From contig CAYMLL010000010.1 of assembly GCA_964390645.1 (NCBI GenBank), positions 1 through 60,609 on the forward strand: DNA of 60,609 bases, in the 5' to 3' direction. Every line of letters begins with the position of its first letter. The first letter of the stretch is position 1. Position numbers and translations under genes: made by a program. The notes below the pieces were generated by a model, which worked only from the letters and a program-made list of their open reading frames with translations, made no database searches and was not told the DNA's origin. The DNA comes from CAYMLL01 sp964390645 (lineage in GTDB: Bacteria > Planctomycetota > UBA8108). Shown piece after piece: positions 1 to 8,431 of the stretch.

Positions 1-387
1 CACGGCGGGGGCGCGTGCTCCGGCAAGGATCGCAGCAAGGTGGATCGCAGCGCTGCGTAGATGGGGCGCCATATCGCGAAGAACGTCGTTGCATCCGGCC
101 TGGCCTCGATTTGCGAGGTGCAGCTCTCCTACGCGATCGGCGTCGCCGACCCGGTGTCCGTCCGTCTGGAGACCGAGGGCACCGCGAAGGTTCCGGAGGC
201 CCATATCGAGAAGCTGGTGCGGAAGCTCTTCCCGCTGAAGCCGAAGAGTATCATCGAGGCTCTCAACCTGCGCCGTCCGATCTACACGGACACCGCGCGA
301 TACGGTCACTTCGGCCGCAACGTCGACAACCTTCCCTGGGAGCTTACCGACAAGGCCGCCGTTCTGCGGGAAGAGGCCGGACTCTGA
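1..387 (+). CDS. metK: S-adenosylmethionine synthetase, C-terminal fragment with an in-frame stop
   Basis: This is the C-terminal third of methionine adenosyltransferase, the cytosolic enzyme that makes S-adenosylmethionine from methionine and ATP. The frame starting at base 1 reads HGGGACSGKD and then VDRSAA, the family's conserved GGGAFSGKDP and KVDRSAAY region. It continues through SYAIGV, PIYTDTARYGHFGR and the terminal WE-TDKA to a TGA at 385-387. A TAG at 58-60 sits exactly where the family has tyrosine. F to C (codon 16-18) and P to R (codon 31-33) changes fall in the same 60 bases. All three fit a single base changed to G, which suggests low-quality sequence at a contig end rather than true gene death. 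If the stop is real, only 61-387 could be made as a useless fragment. The 5' part lies outside the window. Confidence 0.88.
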
Positions 388-436
388 CGGACGGCGCCCG
401 GCTCGCCTCCGCGGGCTGACGGTGCTCTGCCCTGCT

Positions 437-461
437 GGGGCAGCCCCGACGGGGTGGCCCC
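437..461. terminator. GC-rich hairpin between convergent genes, no U tract
   Basis: GGGGC (437-441) pairs with GCCCC (457-461). CCCC (444-447) pairs with GGGG (451-454). A 2x2 internal loop separates the two stems and the apical loop is GAC. It lies 50 bases past the metK stop and between convergent genes, so it could help end transcription. No T run follows on either strand, so it is not a classical intrinsic terminator. The rest of 388-626 shows nothing recognisable. Confidence 0.3.
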
Positions 462-626
462 GTGACAGAAACCCGGGGTCTGCCCATGGGGCGACTCTGC
501 TCGTCGTCCTTCGGCCGAGCGATAGCACGAGTAGCCCGGCCACAGGAACCGTGCACGAGGGCGAAGCTGGAGGCCAGTCCGGATGTCTCACTCATTTCGC
601 AGCAGGAAGCGGTGAAGAAATCAGGA

Positions 627-2321
627 CTAGTCCGCCGCTGCGCAAGCGGCGTGCTCCTCGCAGCCGAGGCCGTTTGAGCTGATACCGCATTCCGGGAACG
701 GACTGGCGGGAGGATCCTCGCCGCGGAAGAGGAATCCGAGGAGACCGATGCCGTCGCTGAGGTCGAGGATCCTGTTGCCGTTCTTGTCGGCGGCGTCGAA
801 ACAGAGGGGCACGGTCGAATCGTTGCCGAGAAAGAGGTACTGGAAGATCTGCACGGCGTCGGCGATGTCGACCCGTCCGTCGCCGCTCACGTCCCCGCGG
901 CTGAAGAAGACGCCGACCCTGGCACACTCGGGCGAGCGCGGGTACATGGCGACATCGGGAAGGACGTTGACTGTGGCCGCCCCGGGGATGACGTCGAACT
1001 CAGAGACGATCTCCTTGTGGAAGTCGCCGATCTGTGGGTCCTCACGCGCCTCCTCGCTCATCGAGAAGCGCACGAAGTACTCGCCCGGCGGCAAGACCGG
1101 GAACGTGAAAGACCCTGAAGGTCGGATCGTCTCGGTACGGACGAACCCCGGCTCCAGCTCGACCGTGACACCCGGGAGCCCCAGGCCGGTTCTGGCGTCG
1201 AGGACGCGACCGGTGAGGCCGCCGTTCTGCAGGTAGATCTTGCCATCGTGGAGACGTGGCTCGATGCTGTCGCCCTCGCCGACGACGAACGCGCTGTTGA
1301 GCGCACGCGGCGTATCGAGCTGCTCGAGCCTCAGGTCGATGCTCTCGTTCGCGGCGCAGTCCACGCTGTCCCAGATCGGCTCGAAGACGTACTCCATGAG
1401 GATCTGGGTCACGTCCTCGGTGTGTGCATCGATCGTCCTCGGCGGCTCGTCGAATGGCGGTAGACTGTCGGGGATCACAGCAGTTCGGACGCGACAGCCG
1501 TCGTCGTCCGTGAGGAGAAACTCGATGCGGTCCACGCTACCGATCGCGGCGGAGGAGATCACACCCTGTCCGATGCGAGCCCGCGTGGGGTCGAACACCG
1601 CCTTCGTGCAGTCGTACGACGTTGCGATGGAGAACGCGACCAGTGGGTCGGGGTGGCGTGCGAGCGCACGGATGGTCACCTGGGGCGACGCGTCACAGAA
1701 CGCGAGCTTACGCTCCAGCAGCAGGATGTTCTCGCCGTTGATGTGGAGCCTGCCGTCGACGAGGACTGGCACGACTGCGCGGCCCCGGTTGGAGAACTCG
1801 TTCGTGATCGACCGCGTGCCGACACCGTTGACGAGTCGAATCGGGTAGACCCCTTCGCGCGCGTGGGGGTGCACGTCGAAGTGCAGGCGAGCGATGACTC
1901 GCGGGTGCTCCAGCGCTTCCTGCGGCTCCATGCGGACGTTGTCGCCGAGCTCCGTCACACGGATGACTACGGCAAGCGTTCCCCAGCCCAGCGCGTTGTC
2001 GATCAGCGGGGCCTCGAAGGCCGGCTCGAGCGGCTCGACCGACGAGCCGCACGAGTCGAAGCGGACGAGACTGACGACGTTGGCCGGAAAGGTCACGGCG
2101 AGGCTGTACGCATCGACGGGGACATCGTTCGTCGCCGTGATCAGCATCTCGACTCCGTTGGCGCCCCGGACGCCCTCCGCGTCGCGAATCCGGACCCGGT
2201 TCTCCGCGTTGCCCGTGCTCGCCGAGAGGAGGAGGAACGCGAGTAGCACCGAGCCGAACCGAGCGCCCCGACGTGCCGACACGAGTATCCGAGAGTCGAC
2301 TCGGGGATAGTTCGAGCTCAT
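627..2321 (-). CDS. Secreted protein with cohesin-like, carboxypeptidase-regulatory-like and dockerin domains
   Basis: An exported protein of 564 residues. The start is the ATG at 2321: AAAGGA lies 9 bases upstream, better placed than the GTG at 2339. A signal peptide has a hydrophobic core near residues 23-36 and a likely cut after GNA at 39. Residues about 40-200 look like a cohesin-type beta sandwich (VRIRDAEGV, then a segment ending FPANVVSLVRFD). Residues about 370-430 carry a carboxypeptidase-regulatory-like fold (GRVLDARTG, LPPGEYFVRF). The C-terminus holds a two-repeat type I dockerin (GDVSGDGRVDIADAVQIFQ, DKNGNRILDLSDGI). It follows the 778-residue dockerin gene by 14 bases, so the two are probably co-transcribed. 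Dockerins classically bind cohesins through calcium; here the partner is unknown and no enzymatic domain is visible. Confidence 0.8.
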   Translation of the reverse strand: MSSNYPRVDSRILVSARRGARFGSVLLAFLLLSASTGNAENRVRIRDAEGVRGANGVEMLITATNDVPVDAYSLAVTFPANVVSLVRFDSCGSSVEPLEPAFEAPLIDNALGWGTLAVVIRVTELGDNVRMEPQEALEHPRVIARLHFDVHPHAREGVYPIRLVNGVGTRSITNEFSNRGRAVVPVLVDGRLHINGENILLLERKLAFCDASPQVTIRALARHPDPLVAFSIATSYDCTKAVFDPTRARIGQGVISSAAIGSVDRIEFLLTDDDGCRVRTAVIPDSLPPFDEPPRTIDAHTEDVTQILMEYVFEPIWDSVDCAANESIDLRLEQLDTPRALNSAFVVGEGDSIEPRLHDGKIYLQNGGLTGRVLDARTGLGLPGVTVELEPGFVRTETIRPSGSFTFPVLPPGEYFVRFSMSEEAREDPQIGDFHKEIVSEFDVIPGAATVNVLPDVAMYPRSPECARVGVFFSRGDVSGDGRVDIADAVQIFQYLFLGNDSTVPLCFDAADKNGNRILDLSDGIGLLGFLFRGEDPPASPFPECGISSNGLGCEEHAACAAAD

Positions 2322-2335
2322 CTTCTTGATTCCTT

Positions 2336-4672
2336 TCACGGCGCGTCTACGGGTGCCGCGCAGCCGATCAGGTCCGTCGAGGGATCCTGGCCCTCCTCGG
2401 GGAAGGGGGCAGGAAGAGGATCGCTGCCAGGAACGAGAAGCGCGTACAGCGAGTAGACGGGATCACTGATCGTCACTCCTCCGTCGTCGTTCGCGTCGGC
2501 GGCGTCCTGGCAAGTCATCTCTTCACCATTGCGGAAGAGGTACTCGAGCGTGTGGATGGGGTCGCTGAGGTTGACGGTGCCGTCTCGATTGGAGTCGCCG
2601 CGCACGAAGCGGTGACGGTCCGCCACGGTGGTCAGGAGTCGAACGATCACTCCGAGTCGCGGGACGGTCACCAGAATCGTATTGGCCGAGTGCTGGATAC
2701 CGCCGAGGAAGTCGTCATCGCTGTGGTCGGGCCCGAGACTCTCGAGGCTGACAGCGAGGTCGGACGCCAGCGAACACTGACCCGCAGGACCTTCGGGAAA
2801 TACCTCCCGGATCAAGGTGTTCCCACCGTCGAAGATCGTCGCGAGGAGGGTCTCCTTCGTCGGCTCGTAAGAAACTCCGCACTGGATGTCCAGACGCTCG
2901 AAGAACACCGACTGGGGCGAGCAGCTGTGGATCAGTGTGCCGTTGGGCCGGAACAGGAAGATCTGCCCGCTGTTCTTCTCCACGACGACGAGACGCTGCT
3001 CGAGAGACGTGTCACCGGGGACGAACGTCATGCCGCCGATTCGCGGCGCGGGTTCGCCGTCACCGGTCGGGAGCTGCAGGCCGATCGTCGTGATGTAGTT
3101 GCGCTCGGGGTCGTTCAGGTCAACGATTCGAATCCGGTTGTCGCTCGTGTTGGCGACGGCGAGCAGGTTCGTGAAGTTCGTTGGCGGGAACCCGAACTGC
3201 ATCGAGGGGATGTACGTGATTCCGCCGGGATTGGACCAGGGGCTCAGGAATACGCCGGGACCTACAGGTTCGAGGTCGGAGCCAAGCTGGTGGATGTTGC
3301 CGCCCACCGGGTCCGTGACGTAGAGCTCGCCGGTTGCCGGATCCTCGGTCACACCGAACACGCTGTCGCCAGGGACGACTGCCCAGTTGACGAGCCCACC
3401 GATTCCGACGAATATCTCGCACGCGCAGCTGGTATCACTCTGGACTCCCGCGGCGTTGGACGCATGTACAGCGTAAGTCGAGCGACCCTCGACCGGCAAT
3501 CTGTCGATGAACTCGATGGCGTCGCCCGCGACGGACGCCAGCGCGACGCCATTGCGAATGACCGTCAGCGGGCCGTCGTAGGTGCCGTCGTCTTGCGAGC
3601 CGTTGTTCTTCCAGCTCAGCAAAACGTGGTTCGACGGATCGAGCGTGCAGCCGAGCTCGGTCGGTGGCACGACCTCCCCGACGGTCTGCTCCAGGTGGTA
3701 GAGCAGACACCTCTCGGCCAGGACGAGCATCCGGCCCTCGATCACCGGGGGGGCGTTCTGGACGATCTCCCGGTATGCGGAGATGCCGCGGACGTCGATG
3801 TGGGGAACGTGTTGCAACGACATCTCGATTCCGGTGCGTCTACCGAACTGGATGTCTCCGATACGTTCGCCGTCGGGCAGGAGCTCGACGATCTTCGTCG
3901 GTCCCGGGCTGAGGACGTCACCCCAGGTGATGTAGAGCGCCTGGACCTCGTTGTCGAATGTCAGCCCCGTGCCTCGAATCACCGCCTGCTCGTTGTGTTC
4001 GCCCGGAATCGTGAACCACGTCGTCACTTCCCCCGCGAGGTTGATCTTGACGATCTCTCCGCTGCGCAGATCGCGCGAGAGGAAGTTGTTCTCGAGCGAG
4101 TTGTAGGTCAGGCCGTGAAGATCTCGCCCCGAGTCCTCCGGTGGAAGAGCGAACCCTCCGGCCCGGGAGCCGTCTCGAGTCACGGCCTGGACCTCGTAGC
4201 GGCGGTTCTGACGGTCGCCGATATTCGACAGGATGTAGAGCCGGCGGAATGCGGTATGGACGGCGATGCCACGGTTCAGCGTCAGGTCGTTGGACGGGAT
4301 CGCGCCGGTCGGGTGGGGATTCGGAATCGTCCCGATCAGTTCGCCGCTGGTTCCGATGTGATAGATCCGGTGGTGGCGCTCCGCGCCTCCATGGGCACCG
4401 AGCACCCAGTGGGACCCGTCGCTCGGATCGGAGTCGACGTCGATCAGTTCGGGGCGGGGACCGGCGTCCTGGTGGACTCCATCTCCCAGGAACACGAGGT
4501 CCCCGTTCCCGGCGATCGCGGAGCTCGCCGTGAGCCCGACGAGAGCCGTGAATCCGACGAGAAGGGCGCGCCAATGGGAGCCGCGGGGAATCTCGGATGC
4601 GAGGAACAGAGGGCCGGAGGTTCGGCGCGTTTGCGCACGAGAGCCATGCCTTCTGCGGTCGCGGAAAAACAT
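2336..4672 (-). CDS. Secreted beta-propeller protein with fibronectin III-like and dockerin domains
   Basis: An exported protein of 778 residues. The ATG at 4672 is chosen because GAGGAG lies about 12 bases upstream and a signal peptide follows (hydrophobic core about residues 36-54, ending SSAIA). The N-terminal half has repeated propeller-like strands (LTYNSLENN, GTGLTFDN, ALYITWGD). A fibronectin III-like unit lies in the middle, from PPTELGCTLD to YAVHASNAAG. A second propeller follows (FGVTEDPATGELYVTD, VANTSDNRIRIVDL). The C-terminus is a two-repeat dockerin (GDSNRDGTVNLSDPIHTLE, DANDDGGVTISDPVYSL). No catalytic motif is evident, so a binding or structural surface role is the safest guess. 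It is the first gene of a two-gene operon from the promoter near 5000, with a leader of about 300 bases. The n-region of the signal peptide is unusually long and arginine-rich, so the exact start is less certain than the frame. Confidence 0.75.
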   Translation of the reverse strand: MFFRDRRRHGSRAQTRRTSGPLFLASEIPRGSHWRALLVGFTALVGLTASSAIAGNGDLVFLGDGVHQDAGPRPELIDVDSDPSDGSHWVLGAHGGAERHHRIYHIGTSGELIGTIPNPHPTGAIPSNDLTLNRGIAVHTAFRRLYILSNIGDRQNRRYEVQAVTRDGSRAGGFALPPEDSGRDLHGLTYNSLENNFLSRDLRSGEIVKINLAGEVTTWFTIPGEHNEQAVIRGTGLTFDNEVQALYITWGDVLSPGPTKIVELLPDGERIGDIQFGRRTGIEMSLQHVPHIDVRGISAYREIVQNAPPVIEGRMLVLAERCLLYHLEQTVGEVVPPTELGCTLDPSNHVLLSWKNNGSQDDGTYDGPLTVIRNGVALASVAGDAIEFIDRLPVEGRSTYAVHASNAAGVQSDTSCACEIFVGIGGLVNWAVVPGDSVFGVTEDPATGELYVTDPVGGNIHQLGSDLEPVGPGVFLSPWSNPGGITYIPSMQFGFPPTNFTNLLAVANTSDNRIRIVDLNDPERNYITTIGLQLPTGDGEPAPRIGGMTFVPGDTSLEQRLVVVEKNSGQIFLFRPNGTLIHSCSPQSVFFERLDIQCGVSYEPTKETLLATIFDGGNTLIREVFPEGPAGQCSLASDLAVSLESLGPDHSDDDFLGGIQHSANTILVTVPRLGVIVRLLTTVADRHRFVRGDSNRDGTVNLSDPIHTLEYLFRNGEEMTCQDAADANDDGGVTISDPVYSLYALLVPGSDPLPAPFPEEGQDPSTDLIGCAAPVDAP

Positions 4673-4962
4673 CTCGAAATCAGTCTCCTCGGTACTTCGT
4701 TTTCCGGTGCGTCGGGCGACCGGCTGGCCGTTTCTGAGGTCCTTCGAGGGGCACCTCCGAGCCTCGTCGGATACCGGCTGATCTTGGCGAGCTGATTCGA
4801 CGTCACGAACGAAGCCGAACCAAGCTTGTGGGCTCACCCTGGGGAAACCACGAGACAGCCGGCCAAGCACCCCGCTCAGCGGGTCGTTCTGCGCGTGGCC
4901 GAGCGTCGTCGGGAGGACGAGTCTTGTGAGGAGATCTTGTTACATTCAACCCAGGAATCCCA

Positions 4963-4974
4963 CCGAGATCTCGG
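4963..4974. promoter_or_regulatory. Perfect 12-bp palindrome at the dockerin operon start, candidate operator
   Basis: The sequence CCGAGATCTCGG is a perfect palindrome starting about 4 bases downstream of the predicted transcription start (near 4978). Such a position suits a repressor dimer or an early mRNA hairpin. There is no second copy to support it as a regulon site, so the role is inference. Confidence 0.3.
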
Positions 4975-4984
4975 CGGAAGCCGG

Positions 4985-5013
4985 AGTATAGCTCCTTACT
5001 CGAAATGATCCAA
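4985..5013 (-). promoter_or_regulatory. Sigma-70-type promoter of the two-gene dockerin operon
   Basis: On the minus strand TTGGAT (5013-5008) and TATACT (4990-4985) are separated by 17 bases. Transcription would start near 4978, giving a leader of about 300 bases before the ATG at 4672. Confidence 0.6.
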
Positions 5014-5509
5014 CCATAATCCCACACTCTCAGGGGTCGGCGCCAGCGTCACGACCGTCGTCGACGGAGTCGCCTCGCACCGGACCTTCGACGGGCTCGA
5101 GCAGCCCGTTGAAAGCGTCAATCCGGCGTCAACACGGCCGTTTCGACCGGGCTCCTGGTGGCCAGAACTCGGCGATGCACGTCACCGTCCGCGTTCCGGC
5201 GTCTCGATCCGGGACGAAACGGCTCGCCGCGCATCGGAAGCACTTCTTCAACAGGCTGCCAGGTTATGGCAGAGTAGTATCGAACCCGGATTCACGGTCG
5301 ATTCACCGGCTGCGTCCACAGGACGCGCCACGCCCCGCCGGGCTCGCGTCGAACCTGTCCGGGGCCGGTGTCTCGGAAACGTCCGGGTCGAGAAACCTCT
5401 CCATCGTACCGTCTGGGAGCCCGGAATTGAGTCGCCTTGTCGTCAGTTTTTTCCCCCGGATCCGGCCTCGGGTTTGCCGCACGGCGCTGCCGACGCGCAG
5501 GGGGGCGCG

Positions 5510-6121
5510 GTGAGGATCGGGATCCTTGGCGGGACCTTTAACCCCTTGCACCTCGGTCACTTGTCGCTTGCCGAGGCGGCCTCAGGGGCGCACCGGCTGG
5601 ACCGGGTGCTCCTGGTTCCGGCCCGCGAGCCGCCGCACAAGCCGGGCCTGGAGCTCGCCGCGGCCGGCGACCGCATGGAGATCGTCGAGCGGGGCGTGCG
5701 CGGGCGTTCCGGGCTGGAGGCCTGTTCGGTGGAGCTCGACCGGCCCGGACCGAGCTACACCGTCGACACGCTGGAGGAGCTCGGGAGACGCTACCCGGGC
5801 GCGGAGCTCATGCTCCTGGTCGGCGCGGACGCCTTCGCCGACATGGGCTCCTGGAGAGATGTGAGCCGCATCTTCGATCTCGCCCGGGTCATCGTCGTCG
5901 ACCGGGCCTGCCACCCCCTGCCTCGGGTCCCACGGCTACCCGGGCTTTCGCAGGACGTGATCACTCGCTGTCAGCGCGATCGCGTGGCGATGGAGCCGGT
6001 CGCGGTGTCCAGCACCGGGGTCCGCGAGCGGATCGCTGCCGGAAGGTCGATCTCGGGGCTCGTGCCCGACTCGGTCGCCGCGTACATCGAGGAGCGGGGG
6101 CTCTACCGCGGCGCCTGCTGA
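5510..6121 (+). CDS. nadD: Nicotinate-nucleotide adenylyltransferase
   Basis: This cytosolic enzyme transfers AMP from ATP to nicotinate mononucleotide, making deamido-NAD in NAD synthesis. The 203-residue length is normal for the family. The GTG at 5510 is chosen because the family N-terminus (VRIGILGGTFNP) begins there and a G-rich AGGGGGG lies just upstream; the earlier in-frame ATG adds an unrelated stretch. Visible motifs are the nucleotidyltransferase signature GGTFNPLHLGH (residues 7-17), PPHK, and SSTGVR (167-172), matching the C-terminal ISSTxxR signature. The next gene starts 104 bases downstream with its own predicted promoter, so nadD may be transcribed alone. Confidence 0.93.
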   Translation: MRIGILGGTFNPLHLGHLSLAEAASGAHRLDRVLLVPAREPPHKPGLELAAAGDRMEIVERGVRGRSGLEACSVELDRPGPSYTVDTLEELGRRYPGAELMLLVGADAFADMGSWRDVSRIFDLARVIVVDRACHPLPRVPRLPGLSQDVITRCQRDRVAMEPVAVSSTGVRERIAAGRSISGLVPDSVAAYIEERGLYRGAC

Positions 6122-6191
6122 GCAGCCTCGCGCTCAAATCGCAAACTATTGTGCTGGCAACTCTTGCGTGTCCACCGGGCAGATTTCTCCC

Positions 6192-6219
6192 TTGCAGGGC
6201 GAAGCTCCACGGCTATCCT
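6192..6219 (+). promoter_or_regulatory. Promoter that would give a leaderless ald mRNA
   Basis: TTGCAG (6192-6197) and TATCCT (6214-6219) are separated by 16 bases. Six bases after the -10 box comes the GTG at 6226, the start predicted from the family N-terminus. No Shine-Dalgarno sequence precedes that GTG. Together this suggests transcription begins at or near the start codon. Confidence 0.4.
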
Positions 6220-6225
6220 AACAGC

Positions 6226-7371
6226 GTGGTTTCCACCGTCGGCATCCCGCGCGAAATCAAGGAGGACGAGGGCCGCGTCGCCCTGGCGCCCGCGGGTGCC
6301 CATCAGCTCCGGCAGTCGGGGCACCGGGTGCTCCTGCAGAGTGGCGCCGGTGCCACCAGCGGCATCGCCGACGACGAGTTCGCGAGCGCCGGAGCCGACA
6401 TCGTCGAGAGCGCCGAGGAGATCTACGCGCAGAGCGACATCATCGTCAAGGTCAAGGAGCCCCTGTCGTCGGAGTACGCTCTCGTGCGTCCGGGCCAGAT
6501 CCTCTTCACGTTCTTTCACTTCGCCGCGTCGCGTGAGCTGACGGAGGCGATGCTTCGTAGCGGCGCCAGCTGTATCGCCTACGAGACGATTCGGGATCGT
6601 GGCGGGGGGCTGCCGATTCTCACGCCGATGAGCGAGGTCGCCGGGCGCATGGCGGTCTTCGAGGGCTCGAAGCACCTCGAGAGCCCTTCCGGCGGTCGCG
6701 GTGTGCTGATCTGCGGCGTTCCGGGCGTCGAGCCGGCGAAGGTGGTGATCCTCGGCGGCGGCATCGTCGGGCTCAACGCCGCCAAGATTGCCGCCGGCGT
6801 CGGTGCCCAGGTGTCGATCTTCGACATCTCGCACGAGCGACTGCGCTACCTCGATGATGTCCTCCCGGCAAATGTCACGACGCTGTATTCCAACCCCCTG
6901 GTGGTGCGCAAGAAGGTCTGGCAGGCCGACCTCGTCGTCGGTGCCGTCCTTCTGGCCGGAGCCAAGGCGCCCGTGCTGGTGACCCGGGACGACGTGAATC
7001 GCATGAAGAACCGCTCGGTGGTGGTGGACGTTGCCGTCGATCAGGGCGGCTGCATCGAGACGTGTCGTCCGACGACTCACTCCGACCCGACCTACATCGA
7101 GGAGGGGGTCCTCCACTACTGCGTGGCGAACATGCCGGGGGCGGTGGCCCGGACCTCGACCTTCGCGTTGACCAACGTGACCCTTCCGTATCTCGAGGTT
7201 CTCGCCGGGGACGGGCTCGGTGGGTTCCTTCGACACGGTCCTCATGTGGCCGAGGGCTTGAACGTGTACGCTGGCCGGGTATACCACGAGGGTGTGGCGA
7301 GCGCTTTCGGGATGCCGCTGGCGTCCACGAGCACACTCCTCGAAGCTGTCGGGTCTGCTCCCGGCAGCTGA
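6226..7371 (+). CDS. ald: Alanine dehydrogenase
   Basis: An NAD-dependent cytosolic enzyme that interconverts L-alanine with pyruvate and ammonia. From the GTG at 6226 it is 381 residues, close to the usual 370 or so. The N-terminus VGIPREIKEDEGRVALAPAG matches the family; an in-frame start at 6151 would add 25 unrelated residues. The NAD-binding fold shows VVILGGGIVGLNAAKIA. VVDVAVDQGG carries the conserved aspartate region, and MPGAVARTSTFALTN is the conserved C-terminal segment. FHFAAS supplies the likely active-site histidine. The next gene, a polyprenyl synthase, starts 25 bases downstream and may be co-transcribed, with no obvious functional link. Confidence 0.93.
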   Translation: MVSTVGIPREIKEDEGRVALAPAGAHQLRQSGHRVLLQSGAGATSGIADDEFASAGADIVESAEEIYAQSDIIVKVKEPLSSEYALVRPGQILFTFFHFAASRELTEAMLRSGASCIAYETIRDRGGGLPILTPMSEVAGRMAVFEGSKHLESPSGGRGVLICGVPGVEPAKVVILGGGIVGLNAAKIAAGVGAQVSIFDISHERLRYLDDVLPANVTTLYSNPLVVRKKVWQADLVVGAVLLAGAKAPVLVTRDDVNRMKNRSVVVDVAVDQGGCIETCRPTTHSDPTYIEEGVLHYCVANMPGAVARTSTFALTNVTLPYLEVLAGDGLGGFLRHGPHVAEGLNVYAGRVYHEGVASAFGMPLASTSTLLEAVGSAPGS

Positions 7372-7396
7372 GCGAACGGAAACGGACGACGCGGCG

Positions 7397-8401
7397 ATGG
7401 GGACGAAAGCCCCGCTAGAGCTCAACACGATTTACTCTCCGGTCGAAGCCGACCTGAGGGCGCTCGACCGCTTCCTGGCGGCGGAGTTCGAGTCTCGCGA
7501 GCCGTTCATCCACGAAATCTTGCGACATATCGCCCAGTTTCGCGGCAAGCAGATTCGTCCCGCTCTTCTCTTTCTCTGTACACGTCTTGTCGGTGGAGAT
7601 GTCGGCGCTGACGCGATCAAGATCGGCGCCGTCCTCGAGCTCGTCCACACCGCCACGCTCGTTCACGACGATCTTCTCGACGGTGCGCTGATGCGTCGGC
7701 GTGTCAACACCGTCCACGAGCGCTGGGGCGATCGGCCGGCGATTCTCATCGGTGACTACATCTACTCGCGTGCCTTCGAGCTGTCGACACAGGTCGAGGG
7801 CATGGCGACAGTGCTGTCGCGCGCGACGCACACGATCTGCGAAGGTGAGCTGCTGCAGATCGGCTATCGACGTCGACCCGATGTCACCGAAGCCACGTAC
7901 TTCGAGATCATCCGCAAGAAGACCGCGATCCTGCACTCGGTGGCCTGTGAGCTCGGCGGAACGTTCGCGGGGCTCGACCGGGCTCTCAGCGTCGAGCTCG
8001 GGACGATCGGGCTCAAGCTCGGAATGGCTTTCCAGGTCATCGACGACTGCCTCGATTACGCCGGTGAGGAGGAGGTTGTCGGCAAGAGCCTCGGCACAGA
8101 TCTCCGGCAGGGCAAGCTGACGCTGCCTCTCATCTACCTGCGCGACACTCTCACGGGAGACGAATCGAGCTGGCTGCGCGATGCCATCGCGCGTCCGATC
8201 GACGCGGCGATCGAGCGCCGCATTCGCCAGCGCGTGATCGAGTCCGGGGTGCTCGCCTCATCCTTCGCCCGCGCCGAGGTCTTCGTCGAGGAAGCGCGTC
8301 AGACGCTTCGTGGGCTCGAGGCGGCCGGTATCGATCTATCTGCCGCGGCGAAGACGAGCCTCGAGCTTGCGGCCGGCTACGTGCTCAGGCGGCAGAGGTA
8401 G
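7397..8401 (+). CDS. Polyprenyl diphosphate synthase (octaprenyl/heptaprenyl type)
   Basis: A trans-prenyltransferase of 334 residues that adds isopentenyl units to an allylic diphosphate, probably to make the side chain of a respiratory quinone. The first aspartate-rich motif is DDLLD (91-95), followed by MRRR. The second is DDCLD (216-220). GKQIRPALL is the conserved region that binds isopentenyl diphosphate. Five residues before the first motif is a small alanine (86), which in this family usually goes with long products. The ATG at 7397 is chosen because an earlier in-frame start (7292) would overlap ald and add unrelated residues. No strong ribosome site is visible. The exact chain length cannot be read from the sequence, so no gene symbol is given. 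Confidence 0.9.
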   Translation: MGTKAPLELNTIYSPVEADLRALDRFLAAEFESREPFIHEILRHIAQFRGKQIRPALLFLCTRLVGGDVGADAIKIGAVLELVHTATLVHDDLLDGALMRRRVNTVHERWGDRPAILIGDYIYSRAFELSTQVEGMATVLSRATHTICEGELLQIGYRRRPDVTEATYFEIIRKKTAILHSVACELGGTFAGLDRALSVELGTIGLKLGMAFQVIDDCLDYAGEEEVVGKSLGTDLRQGKLTLPLIYLRDTLTGDESSWLRDAIARPIDAAIERRIRQRVIESGVLASSFARAEVFVEEARQTLRGLEAAGIDLSAAAKTSLELAAGYVLRRQR

Positions 8402-8431
8402 GCGATCGAGGCAGGCGACCCCCGCGAGAGC

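Larger units (their letters stand above)
4673..5509. other. Intergenic region between the dockerin operon and nadD
   Basis: About 840 bases between divergent genes. It holds the roughly 300-base leader and promoter of the minus-strand dockerin operon and a 12-bp palindrome. The remaining 5014-5509 has short arginine-rich open frames that I do not believe. I found no convincing nadD promoter here and no RNA gene. Confidence 0.5.

Noticed and set aside
2552..4795. A plus-strand open frame of 747 codons opposite the propeller/dockerin gene
   Set aside because: Antisense shadow; no ribosome site, signal peptide or family motif, while the minus strand encodes clear dockerin repeats.
5444..5455. 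T run after TTGAGT upstream of nadD as a terminator or promoter
   Set aside because: No stem precedes the T run and no -10 box lies at a proper distance from TTGAGT.
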